In this document: positions 17,042 to 25,257 of the stretch, one piece after another
Position numbering within the stretch: the stretch's first letter is position 1
Layout: each line of letters begins with the position of its first letter
From: Microbacterium marinum
GTDB taxonomy: Bacteria > Actinomycetota > Actinomycetes > Actinomycetales > Microbacteriaceae
DNA: 64,000 nucleotides
Assembly (NCBI RefSeq): GCF_014204835.1
Contig: NZ_JACHMD010000001.1
Span: 186,001 to 250,000 of the forward strand
Direction of reading: 5' to 3'
Translations under genes and position numbers: made by a program
Notes under the pieces: generated by a model
What the model was told of the DNA's origin: nothing
What the model saw: the letters and a program-made list of their open reading frames with translations, nothing else
The model's database searches: none

Positions 17042-17182
17042 TCAGGTCGGCTCGGTCGTGCGGACGAGGCCGCAGGTCAGGCAGGACCACACGACGAGGA
17101 ACCGCTCGTCGTCGAGGATCTCGAACCGCAGCGGGTCGCCGCAGGTGGGGCACGCGCGCGGGTCGACGGTCGGGCGACTCAT
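17042..17182 (-). CDS. Small zinc-ribbon protein
   Basis: A 46-residue protein with two CxxC knuckles (CPTCGDPL at residues 10-17 and CLTCGL at about 36-41), a minimal zinc ribbon. It starts 1 bp after the stop of the helix-hairpin-helix gene, so it is probably co-translated. An in-frame start 23 codons upstream exists but lies inside that gene. The function is unknown. Such ribbons bind nucleic acid or serve as small metal-holding adaptors. Confidence 0.65.
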   Translation of the reverse strand: MSRPTVDPRACPTCGDPLRFEILDDERFLVVWSCLTCGLVRTTEPT

Positions 17183-17183
17183 C

Positions 17184-17960
17184 TCAGAGGTCGACCCGGC
17201 GCCCGAAGCGGCGCTCACCGCGTGGCCGAGGCGAGCAGGTCGCCGCGGCACGGAGCCGGACGATCTCGTGCGGCTGCAGCCCGGCGGCCTCGCCGAAGTC
17301 CTCGAGCGACGAGAAGCCGTTCTGCTTCGTGCGCTCCTTCACCACGCGGCGAGCGCGGGTGCGGTTCATGCCGGGCAGGTCCTGCAGCTCTTCAGCCGTC
17401 GCCGTCTGCACGTCGACCGGTTCGGCGGGAGCCTCCGACGCCAGCAGGTCGGACGACCCCGCCCCCAGATCAGCCGCGATCCTGGTCGCCTCGGATTCGG
17501 CGGCCTTCTCGTCGCGCTCTCGGGCTCCCCGCGACGCCGACCGCTTCGAACGCGAGGAACGCGACGAGCGCGAGGACCCCGCAGGCCGCGGCGCGCGAGC
17601 CCCCGACTGCTCGGCGCCCGCGGCATCCGACCCTCGCAGACTCTGACCCCGGCTACGACGCTCCCACATCGTGCGCAGCCAGCCCGGATTCAGGGCGAGT
17701 GCGACCACGATCCCCGCGAGGTGCGCGACCGAGTTCACGAGATCGTCGAGCGGACCCCAGACCTCGATCCCGAGGGTGATCGACACGATGACGATCAGGA
17801 TGCCGGTGACGAGGGCGGCCACCCGACGCGAGATGAGACCGATCGCGAGGAAGCCGATCCACGCGAAGCCCGGGCCGAACAGGGTCAGCACGAGCCACGC
17901 GCTCATCCCCAGCAGCCACCCGAAGCCGGGGACCTGCGTCTGCCGCGAGGCGATCGTCAT
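17184..17960 (-). CDS. Membrane protein with C-terminal helix-hairpin-helix domain (ComEA-like)
   Basis: A 258-residue protein. Residues about 10-95 hold three or four membrane segments. An Arg/Ser-rich disordered linker covers about 95-170, and a helix-hairpin-helix fold (VDVQTATAEELQDLPGMNRT, about 180-199, then FSSLEDFGEAAGL) lies near the C-terminus. HhH pairs of this type bind DNA non-specifically (as in ComEA) or mediate protein contacts. It overlaps the DUF1257-like gene by ATGA. Role unknown; a membrane-tethered DNA or protein binder is the structural reading. The far upstream start (18554) overlaps two genes and is rejected. Confidence 0.65.
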   Translation of the reverse strand: MTIASRQTQVPGFGWLLGMSAWLVLTLFGPGFAWIGFLAIGLISRRVAALVTGILIVIVSITLGIEVWGPLDDLVNSVAHLAGIVVALALNPGWLRTMWERRSRGQSLRGSDAAGAEQSGARAPRPAGSSRSSRSSRSKRSASRGARERDEKAAESEATRIAADLGAGSSDLLASEAPAEPVDVQTATAEELQDLPGMNRTRARRVVKERTKQNGFSSLEDFGEAAGLQPHEIVRLRAAATCSPRPRGERRFGRRVDL

Positions 17961-18460
17961 GCCCAGTCCTTCACGTTCAGGACCATCGTCACGGTGTCCT
18001 CGTCGTCGCGCGTCTCGGAGACGAGCTCGAACCCGGCCGCATCCGCCCGCGAGCGGATCCGCTCCGCGACGGCCCGCTGGACGTGCGCGGCGTACGCGGC
18101 ATCCAGTCGCCCGATGAAGGTCGTCGCCTCCTCTTCCGACACGTCGTGCCCGTCGACGCGCTCGAGGTGCGCCGCCCACACGCCGTCCTCGGTGCGTGTC
18201 ATCTCGACCTCGAACCCGTCGACGACCGCGACCAGCGAGCCGTCCCGAGAGTCGACCGAGATCGCCCCGAGATCGCGCAATGCGGCGGCGAGCAGGTCGG
18301 GGTCCTTCATGCGCGTCTGCACCGCGACGGCGACCGGCTCTCCCCCACCGCCCTCGGGCTTCGTCCCCGCGAACTCGCGCGCGGCCCCGGCCACCCCGGT
18401 CGCACCCAGAGCGGCAGCGGCGGCGAGCGCCGCCGGAATCAGGATCAGCGAGATGCTCAT
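17957..18460 (-). CDS. DUF1257 (Ycf35-like) protein
   Basis: A 167-residue protein with a hydrophobic, Ala-rich N-terminus (about residues 1-28, a membrane or signal segment) followed by a DUF1257-like domain. The pattern includes TRMKDPDLLAAALRDLGA (about 49-66) and, in the last third, AYAAHVQRAVAERIRSRA then AGFELVSETRDDEDTVTMVL. DUF1257 proteins include plastid and cyanobacterial Ycf35, whose biochemical role is not established, and they recur next to AAA+ ATPases of the Ycf46 type, as here. ATGA overlap with the downstream gene and 4-bp overlap with the radical SAM gene show tight coupling. Assignment is by remembered family pattern. Confidence 0.6.
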   Translation of the reverse strand: MSISLILIPAALAAAAALGATGVAGAAREFAGTKPEGGGGEPVAVAVQTRMKDPDLLAAALRDLGAISVDSRDGSLVAVVDGFEVEMTRTEDGVWAAHLERVDGHDVSEEEATTFIGRLDAAYAAHVQRAVAERIRSRADAAGFELVSETRDDEDTVTMVLNVKDWA

Positions 18461-19209
18461 GAGGGGTTCTCCTTCTCGAGGGTGGCGACGGCGACCGTCG
18501 ACGGTCGGTCGGCGCGGATGCCGAGATCGTCGAGGAGCGCGGCCAGCGCGGCATCCGTGGCCCATCCGTTCACCGCGACGGTGCCGTCGCGCGAGATGCG
18601 CACTTCGAGCGAGTCGGCGCCGCCGGCCGACGCGATCGCTTGGACCCGGTCGGCGTAGACGGGGGTCAGGGCACGGATGGACTGGTTGCGCGAGCCGATC
18701 CACGGCCGGGTCGTGTCGGGCAGGTCGCGCAGGTACGGACCGTCGCAGAGCAGGTCGGTCGCCGCCAGCAGACGCGCGATGTCGGGTCGGGTGGCCGCCC
18801 AGACGCGCAGGCGCTCGAGGGTGTACCCGCTGAAGGTCATCACCGTCAGGCCCGCATCGCGGAACGCCTCGGCAACGACGGCCAGCGCGCCGGCCTGGTC
18901 GAACGGCTCCCCGCCGAGCAGGGTGATCCCGCGGGCTCCCGCGGCGGTCGCGGCTGCCACCCACCGGTCCGCGAGTTGACCCGGGGCCTCGGAGTGCGCA
19001 CCGCGGACGGCCCACAGCTGCGGGTTGAAGCATCCGGGGCAGCGCACGGCGCACCCCTGCACCCAGACGGCCGCGCGCCGTCCCGGTCCCTCTGCCTCCG
19101 TCGCGGGTACGAACCGCGACCATCGCAACGCTCCGTCGCCCGGCGGCGGCGGAGCGGTGCCGAGGAGGCTCTGCTCGCCGCCGCGGCCGACAGCCTCGGC
19201 GACGGTCAC
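18457..19209 (-). CDS. Radical SAM protein, NrdG-like 4Fe-4S type
   Basis: A 250-residue protein with the radical SAM cluster motif CxxxCxxC at C53-C57-C60 (WVQGCAVRCPGCFNP) and GGEP at 99-102, the SAM amino-group contact. Size and layout resemble activating-enzyme family members such as NrdG and PflA, but no anaerobic ribonucleotide reductase or pyruvate formate-lyase gene is nearby. Instead it lies between DUF2997 and DUF1257 genes, next to a Ycf46-like ATPase, an arrangement suggesting a dedicated maturation or repair role. GTG start overlaps the upstream stop (GTGA). Confidence 0.8.
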   Translation of the reverse strand: MTVAEAVGRGGEQSLLGTAPPPPGDGALRWSRFVPATEAEGPGRRAAVWVQGCAVRCPGCFNPQLWAVRGAHSEAPGQLADRWVAAATAAGARGITLLGGEPFDQAGALAVVAEAFRDAGLTVMTFSGYTLERLRVWAATRPDIARLLAATDLLCDGPYLRDLPDTTRPWIGSRNQSIRALTPVYADRVQAIASAGGADSLEVRISRDGTVAVNGWATDAALAALLDDLGIRADRPSTVAVATLEKENPS

Positions 19210-19409
19210 AGATCCTCCTCGACGTACGTGTCGGATGCCGCGGTGGTCTCGACCCGGCGGTAGTCATCGGTGAACGTCGACGATGTCGTCTCGGCGTCGA
19301 GGAGCGCCTCGAGCTGCTGGATGTAGTCGAGGCACTCGGGGCCGGTCATGCCGAAGGTCTCGGCGGCGACCGATCCGTCGGCGCGGAGCTGAACGACGAG
19401 CTTCTTCAT
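19206..19409 (-). CDS. DUF2997 family small protein
   Basis: A 67-residue protein beginning MKKLVVQLRADGSV with a short beta pair, then ETFGMTGPECLDYIQQLEALL and a disordered acidic tail. The strand - DGS - strand - G.xGxxCL - helix pattern is that of DUF2997, a family without known function. The single Cys in GPECLDY is part of the family pattern. Two consecutive ATG codons exist; the second (19409) is better spaced from GAGGT. It starts 8 bp after the AAA+ gene and overlaps the radical SAM gene by 4 bp. Confidence 0.65.
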   Translation of the reverse strand: MKKLVVQLRADGSVAAETFGMTGPECLDYIQQLEALLDAETTSSTFTDDYRRVETTAASDTYVEEDL

Positions 19410-19417
19410 CATCGACC

Positions 19418-21031
19418 TCAATAGTCCACGGTCCGGCCGCCCCGGCGGGGCGACAGCGAGCCTTCGTGTTCGGCGCCGGCGAGTTCGCTGGTGTCGAAGT
19501 CTTCCGCGCCGGTCGCCCGGACGGCGCGCTGCGTCGCCCAGTCGCGGATGCGCTGCACCTCTTCGGCCTGGGTGACGGCGAGGGGGATCGTCGAGGCGAC
19601 CACACCGGCGAGGGTGTCGAGGCCGACCGTCCCCTTCGCGCTGAATCCCTCGTACAGGGCGGAGACGACCGCCTGCTCGATCTCGGCGCCGGAGTGGTTC
19701 TCGCTGGCGGCGATGAGGGCGTCCACCGCCGATCGATCGGATGCCACGGCGCCGAGGCCATTGGCATCCGTCGCCCGTGCCTGCAGCTGGAGCTCCCAGA
19801 TGGCTTCGCGTTCGACGGCGGTGGGCAGGTCGACGAAGAAGATCTCGTCGAAACGCCCCTTGCGCATGAACTCCGGCGGCAGGACGTCGATGTTGTTGGC
19901 CGTGGCGACAACGAAGACGGGGTGCTTCTTCTCCTGCATCCAGGTGAGGAAGGTGCCGAAGACGCGCGCGGTGGTGCCCGAATCCCCCTGCCCGGTGGTG
20001 TTCGAGAAGCCCTTCTCGATCTCGTCGACCCAGAGGATGCACGGGGCGACGGCCTCGGCGGTGGCGATCGCGGTGCGCAGGTTCTGCTCGCTGGATCCGA
20101 CGAGCCCGGAGAAGATCCGGCCGATGTCGAGGCGGAGCAGCGGGAGGCCCCACGACGCCGCCGTCGCCTTGGCGGTCATCGACTTGCCGCACCCGGGGAC
20201 GCCGGTGATGAGCACACCCTTCGGCGCCGGGAGGCCGTACTCCTGCGCCCCGCGGAGCCACGACCCCTTCCGGCGGTCGAGCCAGCGCTTGAGGTTGTTC
20301 AGCCCGCCCACGTCGTCGAGATCGAGCTCCGCCTTCACGAACTCGAGCACGCCCGACTTGCGCACCACCTGACGCTTCTCGTCGAGGACGACGTCGATGT
20401 CGGCGCCCGAGAGCGTGCCGTCGTTGACCATCGCACGCGCGAAGGCGTTCTCGGCCTCGGCCATCGTGAGGCCGAGCGCGGCGTGCACCAGCTGTTCGCG
20501 CGCGGCGTCGTCGGCCGAGACCTTGATGTCGCGCGCGTTGTTGTCGATCATCGTGTCGAGCAGCTCGCGGATCTCCTCCGCGCTCGGCAGGGGGAAGTCG
20601 AACAGGTGCGTCAGCTCGTCGAGCTCGGGCGGGATGACCCGCACCGGTGCGGTGACGACGAGGGTCCGTGAGACGTCGCCGTGACGGAACTCGAGGGCCG
20701 TCTCGCGGACGGTGCGGACGATCGCCGGATCGCCGGAGCGGTGCTCGGTGCCGAAATAGGCGTGCAGGTCGCAGAAGATGAAGACGCTCGGCTCGGTCAC
20801 CCCGGCGGCGTGCTGGAGCGCGCGCGACGGGTTCGCCGTGTTGGAGACCGTCTTGCCGTCGGGTCCGATGAGGCCCAGCGCCGACGTCCACGACCACACC
20901 GCCCGGCGGTTGCGCTGCGCCTCGGCGGCATCCGTGATGGCGGCGACGGCGCGCACCTCCTCACCGGTCTCGATGTAGAGCAGCGGCAGGCGCGCTTTGA
21001 AGGCCTCGTCCAGCGTCTTCGCGAAGGTCAC
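19418..21031 (-). CDS. AAA+ ATPase, Ycf46-like
   Basis: A 537-residue ATPase. Residues 1-250 form the N-terminal region, with a degenerate P-loop-like fold also seen in Ycf46 proteins. Residues about 255-500 are a classic AAA+ module: Walker A GVPGCGKS (277-284), Walker B ILWVDEIE (332-339), sensor 1 ATANN (377-381) and arginine-finger region FMRKGRFDEIF. The sequence is of the FtsH/Cdc48 clade used for remodelling proteins. No protease domain follows. GTG 21031 has AGGAGA upstream; an extension to 21115 is Arg/Pro-rich and rejected. With DUF2997, radical SAM and DUF1257 proteins directly downstream, it probably acts on the same target. Confidence 0.82.
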   Translation of the reverse strand: MTFAKTLDEAFKARLPLLYIETGEEVRAVAAITDAAEAQRNRRAVWSWTSALGLIGPDGKTVSNTANPSRALQHAAGVTEPSVFIFCDLHAYFGTEHRSGDPAIVRTVRETALEFRHGDVSRTLVVTAPVRVIPPELDELTHLFDFPLPSAEEIRELLDTMIDNNARDIKVSADDAAREQLVHAALGLTMAEAENAFARAMVNDGTLSGADIDVVLDEKRQVVRKSGVLEFVKAELDLDDVGGLNNLKRWLDRRKGSWLRGAQEYGLPAPKGVLITGVPGCGKSMTAKATAASWGLPLLRLDIGRIFSGLVGSSEQNLRTAIATAEAVAPCILWVDEIEKGFSNTTGQGDSGTTARVFGTFLTWMQEKKHPVFVVATANNIDVLPPEFMRKGRFDEIFFVDLPTAVEREAIWELQLQARATDANGLGAVASDRSAVDALIAASENHSGAEIEQAVVSALYEGFSAKGTVGLDTLAGVVASTIPLAVTQAEEVQRIRDWATQRAVRATGAEDFDTSELAGAEHEGSLSPRRGGRTVDY

Positions 21032-21065
21032 GTCTTCTCCTGTGTGTCGGTCTGCGGGGCGTCGT

Positions 21066-21821
21066 TCAGGGCGTGGATGCCGGTTGGTCGAGGGTGATGG
21101 TCCACGATCCCGCACCGTCGTCGACGTCCACGCGGAGCACGACGGTGTCGGATGTCACCCACGAGGCGCGCTGGTCGACGTCGTCGACGCCCTCGACGAG
21201 TTCGGTGACGGCGCCGGGCACGATAGCGTCGACGGTGAAGAACCCGTCGCCGGTGAACGTGAAGCGGCCGCTCAGCGCCTCGCCGTCGTAGACGAGCAGG
21301 GCGGGGCCTTCTCCCGAGACCGTGGGACCGCCGAAGGGCGTGGGCTCCTCGAGGGTCACGGTCGCCTTCCAGTCGGTCAGGCGCGGCGCGAACCAGAGCC
21401 GACCGCCGGTCCGTCCCGGAAAGATCACCTGATCGCGTCCGTCGCTGATGAGCCCGATGTACTCAGGACGCTCGACCGTGACGCTCACCCCGGCGTCGAG
21501 CTGCTGGTACACGTTCGTGTAGTTCTCGCCGCCTTCGGTGACGGGGCCGATCACCCAGAGAGCGTCGCCGGCGGGCAGGTCGATCCACCCGCCGTCCGCC
21601 GTCCCGACGATCTCGTCGTCCACGATCTCGAGCTCGCCGATGTCGGGGTTCTCCCATGGACGCAGCTCGTACCGGTTCGGATCGGTGAAGATCAGGCCGC
21701 CGGTGTCGGGGTTGACCCCGAGGAAGGGCATCGTCAGCAAGGCGACCACGATCGCGGCGACGCTCCCGGTCAGCCAGGTGATCGCGGAGAACCGTCGGAT
21801 GCGCGCATCGGCGAGGCTCAC
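21066..21821 (-). CDS. Membrane-anchored beta-rich protein of unknown function (paralogue 1)
   Basis: A 251-residue protein with one N-terminal membrane segment (about residues 12-33) and a long extracytoplasmic part rich in beta-type, Gly/Asp/Val sequence. The passage LRPWENPDIGELEIVDDEIV followed by GGWIDLPAG matches the organisation of the neighbouring gene product (LSPW then GAMISL), so the two look like diverged copies. I recognise no named domain. GTGA overlap with the upstream paralogue and a 34-bp gap to the AAA+ gene place it in the same transcript. Confidence 0.7.
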   Translation of the reverse strand: MSLADARIRRFSAITWLTGSVAAIVVALLTMPFLGVNPDTGGLIFTDPNRYELRPWENPDIGELEIVDDEIVGTADGGWIDLPAGDALWVIGPVTEGGENYTNVYQQLDAGVSVTVERPEYIGLISDGRDQVIFPGRTGGRLWFAPRLTDWKATVTLEEPTPFGGPTVSGEGPALLVYDGEALSGRFTFTGDGFFTVDAIVPGAVTELVEGVDDVDQRASWVTSDTVVLRVDVDDGAGSWTITLDQPASTP

Positions 21822-22678
21822 GGGGTCGCCTCCGGCGCGGGCGCGTCGTCAGTCGGGCTCGGGACGGGCGAAGCGTCGCCCGTCGGACTGGGGCCGGGCG
21901 AGGCGGCATCCGTCGGGAAACCGATGCGCCAGCCGGCGTCACCCCAGGACTGCACGTCGAAGAGCACGCGGGGCGAGTCCTGCCAGGCGATGGACTGGTC
22001 GAGGGGGGACACCGCCGAGAGAACCCGTTGGGTGCCGTGCACGGTCGCGACCGAGATCATGACGTCGCCGTCGCCGCGGGCACTCAACCGCGCCGTGCTC
22101 TCCCCGCCGTCGTAGAGGAACGCGTCGGATTCGAAGCCCGAGACGACATCGGTCACGGCGTCGAGGCCACCGAAACTCACGCGGCCCCGCCACGTGCCGT
22201 CGTTGGGTCCGTTGATCCACAGCTCGACGTCGGGCTGCTCGACCAGGATGGCCACCCGCCCGTCGCCGAGGGAGTGGAAGTCGGGCGGCTCGTGGCCGTC
22301 TCCCGCCGTCACGATGCGGCCACCAGTGCCCGTGACCCACACTCCGCCGAAGTACGATTCCGGCTCCGGTGTCAGGATGATCGGCTCGCCGACGTCGACG
22401 CCGGTCAGCGAGATCATCGCGCCGTCGCGTCCTTCATACAGGCCCCCGCCGAGATCCTCGGCCGGGATCGGCGTGTCACTCGTCCACGGTGACAGTCGGT
22501 AGTCGTCATCCACGCCCTCGCCGAGACCGGCCACGTCGAAGCCGCCTTCATCGGCGAAGAACCACGCGATGAGGGCGACCAGGAGCAGGCCCGACACCCA
22601 GACGACGGCACTGAACCCGGCAAGACGTCCGTCCGCGGTCGGGCGCGCGCCCGCCCCACTCGACGTCCCCGAACTCAT
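21818..22678 (-). CDS. Membrane-anchored beta-rich protein of unknown function (paralogue 2)
   Basis: A 286-residue protein with one N-terminal membrane segment (about residues 22-42), an extracytoplasmic beta-rich region with LSPWTSDTPIPAEDLGGGLY (about 62-81), then a Pro/Ser/Asp-rich C-terminal tail (about the last 35 residues) that repeats PSPTGDASPVPSPTDD, probably unstructured or wall-spanning. It is the first gene of the run that continues through the AAA+ module, and a paralogue of the next gene. No family name can be given. It could be a surface sensor or partner for the module, but nothing in the sequence proves that. Confidence 0.7.
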   Translation of the reverse strand: MSSGTSSGAGARPTADGRLAGFSAVVWVSGLLLVALIAWFFADEGGFDVAGLGEGVDDDYRLSPWTSDTPIPAEDLGGGLYEGRDGAMISLTGVDVGEPIILTPEPESYFGGVWVTGTGGRIVTAGDGHEPPDFHSLGDGRVAILVEQPDVELWINGPNDGTWRGRVSFGGLDAVTDVVSGFESDAFLYDGGESTARLSARGDGDVMISVATVHGTQRVLSAVSPLDQSIAWQDSPRVLFDVQSWGDAGWRIGFPTDAASPGPSPTGDASPVPSPTDDAPAPEATP

Positions 22679-22721
22679 ACGCCCCCTTCGCCCGACGGAA
22701 ACAGGCTACCCGGCGGCCGGA

Positions 22722-23861
22722 TCAGACCGGGAAGGGGAGGATCGCGGTGGGCGACGGTGCTATGGTGCGGTGCCGCACGCGACCCGGAGCACCGGTGCGC
22801 GCGTCGAGGGCGAGAGAGGCGATCTCGTCGGAGCGCTGTCCCGCGACCAGCACGGTGTCGCGGGCGATGATGTGGTGCCGCGGCCACGAGACCCCCGCCT
22901 CCGACAGCGCCGTCGTCCGCACCTCGTCGCCGCTGCCGAGCACCCGCAGCGTCGCGATCGTGTCACTGCCGCGAAGACCCGCGTAGAGGACCTCGCCGTC
23001 GCGGGAGAGCGCCAACTCCGCTGCGGCGTCGCCCGGCATCCCCCCGAGCGACACCCCGCCCACGATGCGCCACGAACCCGTCGGCGTCTGCCCGAGGGTG
23101 AACACTTCGCCGGAATGCTCCGTGACGACGTAGAGGTGACCACTGGGATGCCACACCATGTGTCGTGGTCCGGTGCCCACTGGCAGTCGCACGCGCTGCG
23201 CCTCGCCGTCGGTACGCCAGAAGCGCACCAGGTCGAGGCCGAGGTCGGTCGTCGCGAGCAGGCCCGGCCCGACGAGCGCCGCCTGGTGCGCTCGGGACAC
23301 GCGAGCCTGCGCGGTGGCGTTCCCGGCATCGGGCACGGCGTCGACCTCGGTGGGCTCGGGAAGCAGGTGGGCGGCGTCCTCCCCGACGGCCGCCCGCACC
23401 GCCCGCAGCGCGTCGTCGTATCGGGTGCGATCGGTGTCTTCGGGTTCCGCGCCGGCGTCGACGGCCGCCCACGCGACGGCCGCTCCCGGACGCCCCGCCG
23501 CGTCGAGGGCGACGCGCACCACGGCGCCGTCGCCCCAGCACGACACGATCAGCGCCTGCGGAAGGGCGAGCACGTGGCACGGCGCCGCACCGACGGCGAC
23601 CGGGCGACCCAGCGGCGCGAAGGTGGTCTCGCCCGTCCGGCGGAACGCCTGGACGGCCCCCTGGCCCTCGAGCGTCGCGTACACGACGTCGAGGTGCGGA
23701 TGCCGCGCCACCCACGACGGCGACGCCGCGCCGGCGACCGCGTCGGCGACGCCGAGCGGTCCGCTCGCGAGCGGCGAGTCGGCGGCGCCGGCGGTCAGGA
23801 CGCCGATGCCCTCGGCGGATCCGCCGAGGTCGGCGCCGTACCCGCCGAGCAGGTAGCGCAC
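22722..23861 (-). CDS. Lactonase-family seven-bladed beta-propeller protein (6-phosphogluconolactonase-like, YbhE type)
   Basis: A 379-residue propeller. Family marks are HQAALVGPGLLATTDLGLD (about 192-210), GPRHMVWHPSG (about 230) and VVTEHSGEV. YbhE/Pgl hydrolyses 6-phosphogluconolactone, but actinobacterial members often have other or unknown lactone substrates, so the reaction is uncertain. The GTG start lies 4 bp after the purA stop, making it the second gene of a purA transcript. That pairing is by position only; no functional link to purine synthesis is evident. Confidence 0.8.
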   Translation of the reverse strand: MRYLLGGYGADLGGSAEGIGVLTAGAADSPLASGPLGVADAVAGAASPSWVARHPHLDVVYATLEGQGAVQAFRRTGETTFAPLGRPVAVGAAPCHVLALPQALIVSCWGDGAVVRVALDAAGRPGAAVAWAAVDAGAEPEDTDRTRYDDALRAVRAAVGEDAAHLLPEPTEVDAVPDAGNATAQARVSRAHQAALVGPGLLATTDLGLDLVRFWRTDGEAQRVRLPVGTGPRHMVWHPSGHLYVVTEHSGEVFTLGQTPTGSWRIVGGVSLGGMPGDAAAELALSRDGEVLYAGLRGSDTIATLRVLGSGDEVRTTALSEAGVSWPRHHIIARDTVLVAGQRSDEIASLALDARTGAPGRVRHRTIAPSPTAILPFPV

Positions 23862-23865
23862 GGCG

Positions 23866-25152
23866 TCAGTCGAGCAGGCCGTGACGCACGATCACCGCGT
23901 CGCGGGCCGCGCCCACGCCGATGACCGAGATGCGGGTGCCGCTGATCTTCTCCAGGGCGAGGACGTACTCCTGCGCCGCGACAGGCAGGTCCTCGAAGGT
24001 GCGCGCCGTCGAGATGTCCTCGGTCCAGCCGGGGAAGTACTCGAGGATCGGCGTCGCGTGGTGGAAGTCCGACTGGTTCACCGGAACCTCGTCGAACCGC
24101 TCGCCGTCGACGTCGTACGCGACGCAGACCGGGATCTCGGTCAGGCCGGTGAGGATGTCGAGCTTGGTCAGCACGAGGTCGGTGATGCCGTTGATCCGGG
24201 TCGCGTAGCGCGTGATCGGGGCGTCGTACCAGCCGACGCGGCGCGGACGGCCGGTCGTCGTGCCGAACTCGAACCCGCGCGAGCGCAGGAAGTCGCCGCT
24301 CTCGTCGAACAGCTCGGTCGGGAACGGACCGGATCCGACACGGGTCGTGTACGCCTTCACGATGCCCACGATGCGGTCGAGGCGGTTCGGACCGACACCC
24401 GAACCGGTGGCCGCACCGCCCGCGGTCGCGGACGACGACGTGACGAAGGGGTAGGTGCCGTGGTCGATGTCGAGCATCGTCGCCTGGCCACCTTCGAAGA
24501 CGACGACCTCACCGGCATCCAACGCCTGGCTCAGCAGCAGACCGGTGTCGCACACCATCGGACGCAGCCGCTCGGCGTAGGAGAGGAGATCCTCGACGAC
24601 CTCGTCGACCGTGATCGCGCGACGGTTGAAGACCTTCACCAGCAGGTGGTTCTTCTGGTCGAGAGCACCCTCGACCTTCTGACGCAGGATGTTCTCGTCG
24701 AAGAGGTCCTGCACCCGGATGCCGGTGCGGTTGATCTTGTCGGCGTAGGTCGGGCCGATGCCGCGGCCGGTCGTGCCGATCATGCGCTTGCCCAGGAACC
24801 GCTCGGTGACCTTGTCGAGGGTGCGGTGGTACTGCGTGATGATGTGCGCGTTCGCGCTCACCTTCAGCCGCGACACGTCGACGCCGCGCGCCTGCAGGGC
24901 GGTGAGCTCCGCGAACAGCACCTCGAGGTCGATGACCACGCCGTTGCCGATGACGGCGTTCACGCCGGGCGAGAGGATGCCGCTGGGCAGGAGATGCAGC
25001 GCGTACTTCTCGTCGCCGATGACGACCGTGTGGCCGGCGTTGTTGCCGCCGTTGAACTTGACGACCCAGTCGGTCCGCTCACCCAGGAGGTCGGTGGCTT
25101 TGCCCTTGCCCTCGTCCCCCCACTGAACGCCGACGATCACAATGCCTGGCAT
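23866..25152 (-). CDS. purA: Adenylosuccinate synthetase
   Basis: Joins IMP and aspartate with GTP to give adenylosuccinate, the first committed step to AMP. The 428-residue protein has the N-terminal GDEGKGK (12-18) with the catalytic Asp and the His41 region [16 protein letters not shown] (about 127-134), and the C-terminal TKLDILTG guanine-recognition motif. Length and motifs are standard. ATG 25152 has GGGGGAG upstream. Promoter: TAGGAT at 25192-25187. Certain call. Confidence 0.97.
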   Translation of the reverse strand: MPGIVIVGVQWGDEGKGKATDLLGERTDWVVKFNGGNNAGHTVVIGDEKYALHLLPSGILSPGVNAVIGNGVVIDLEVLFAELTALQARGVDVSRLKVSANAHIITQYHRTLDKVTERFLGKRMIGTTGRGIGPTYADKINRTGIRVQDLFDENILRQKVEGALDQKNHLLVKVFNRRAITVDEVVEDLLSYAERLRPMVCDTGLLLSQALDAGEVVVFEGGQATMLDIDHGTYPFVTSSSATAGGAATGSGVGPNRLDRIVGIVKAYTTRVGSGPFPTELFDESGDFLRSRGFEFGTTTGRPRRVGWYDAPITRYATRINGITDLVLTKLDILTGLTEIPVCVAYDVDGERFDEVPVNQSDFHHATPILEYFPGWTEDISTARTFEDLPVAAQEYVLALEKISGTRISVIGVGAARDAVIVRHGLLD

Positions 25153-25186
25153 GGGCTACTCCCCCGTTATCGGACGGTTACACCCC

Positions 25187-25192
25187 ATCCTA
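25187..25192 (-). promoter_or_regulatory. purA -10 box
   Basis: TAGGAT on the minus strand. Transcription would begin near 25180 and give a 28-nt leader that includes the GGGGGAG ribosome site of purA. Confidence 0.5.
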
Positions 25193-25245
25193 TCGGGCGA
25201 GGCCTGCGCCGCCCTCGTCGATGACGGATGCCGCGGCGCGTTCGC

Positions 25246-25251
25246 TAGGGT
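25246..25251 (+). promoter_or_regulatory. -10 box of a leaderless gene (Pr6Pr)
   Basis: TAGGGT followed by exactly 6 nt and the ATG at 25258, so the start codon would be the first or nearly first transcribed base. No ribosome site is present upstream. Confidence 0.55.
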
Positions 25252-25257
25252 TCCGTC

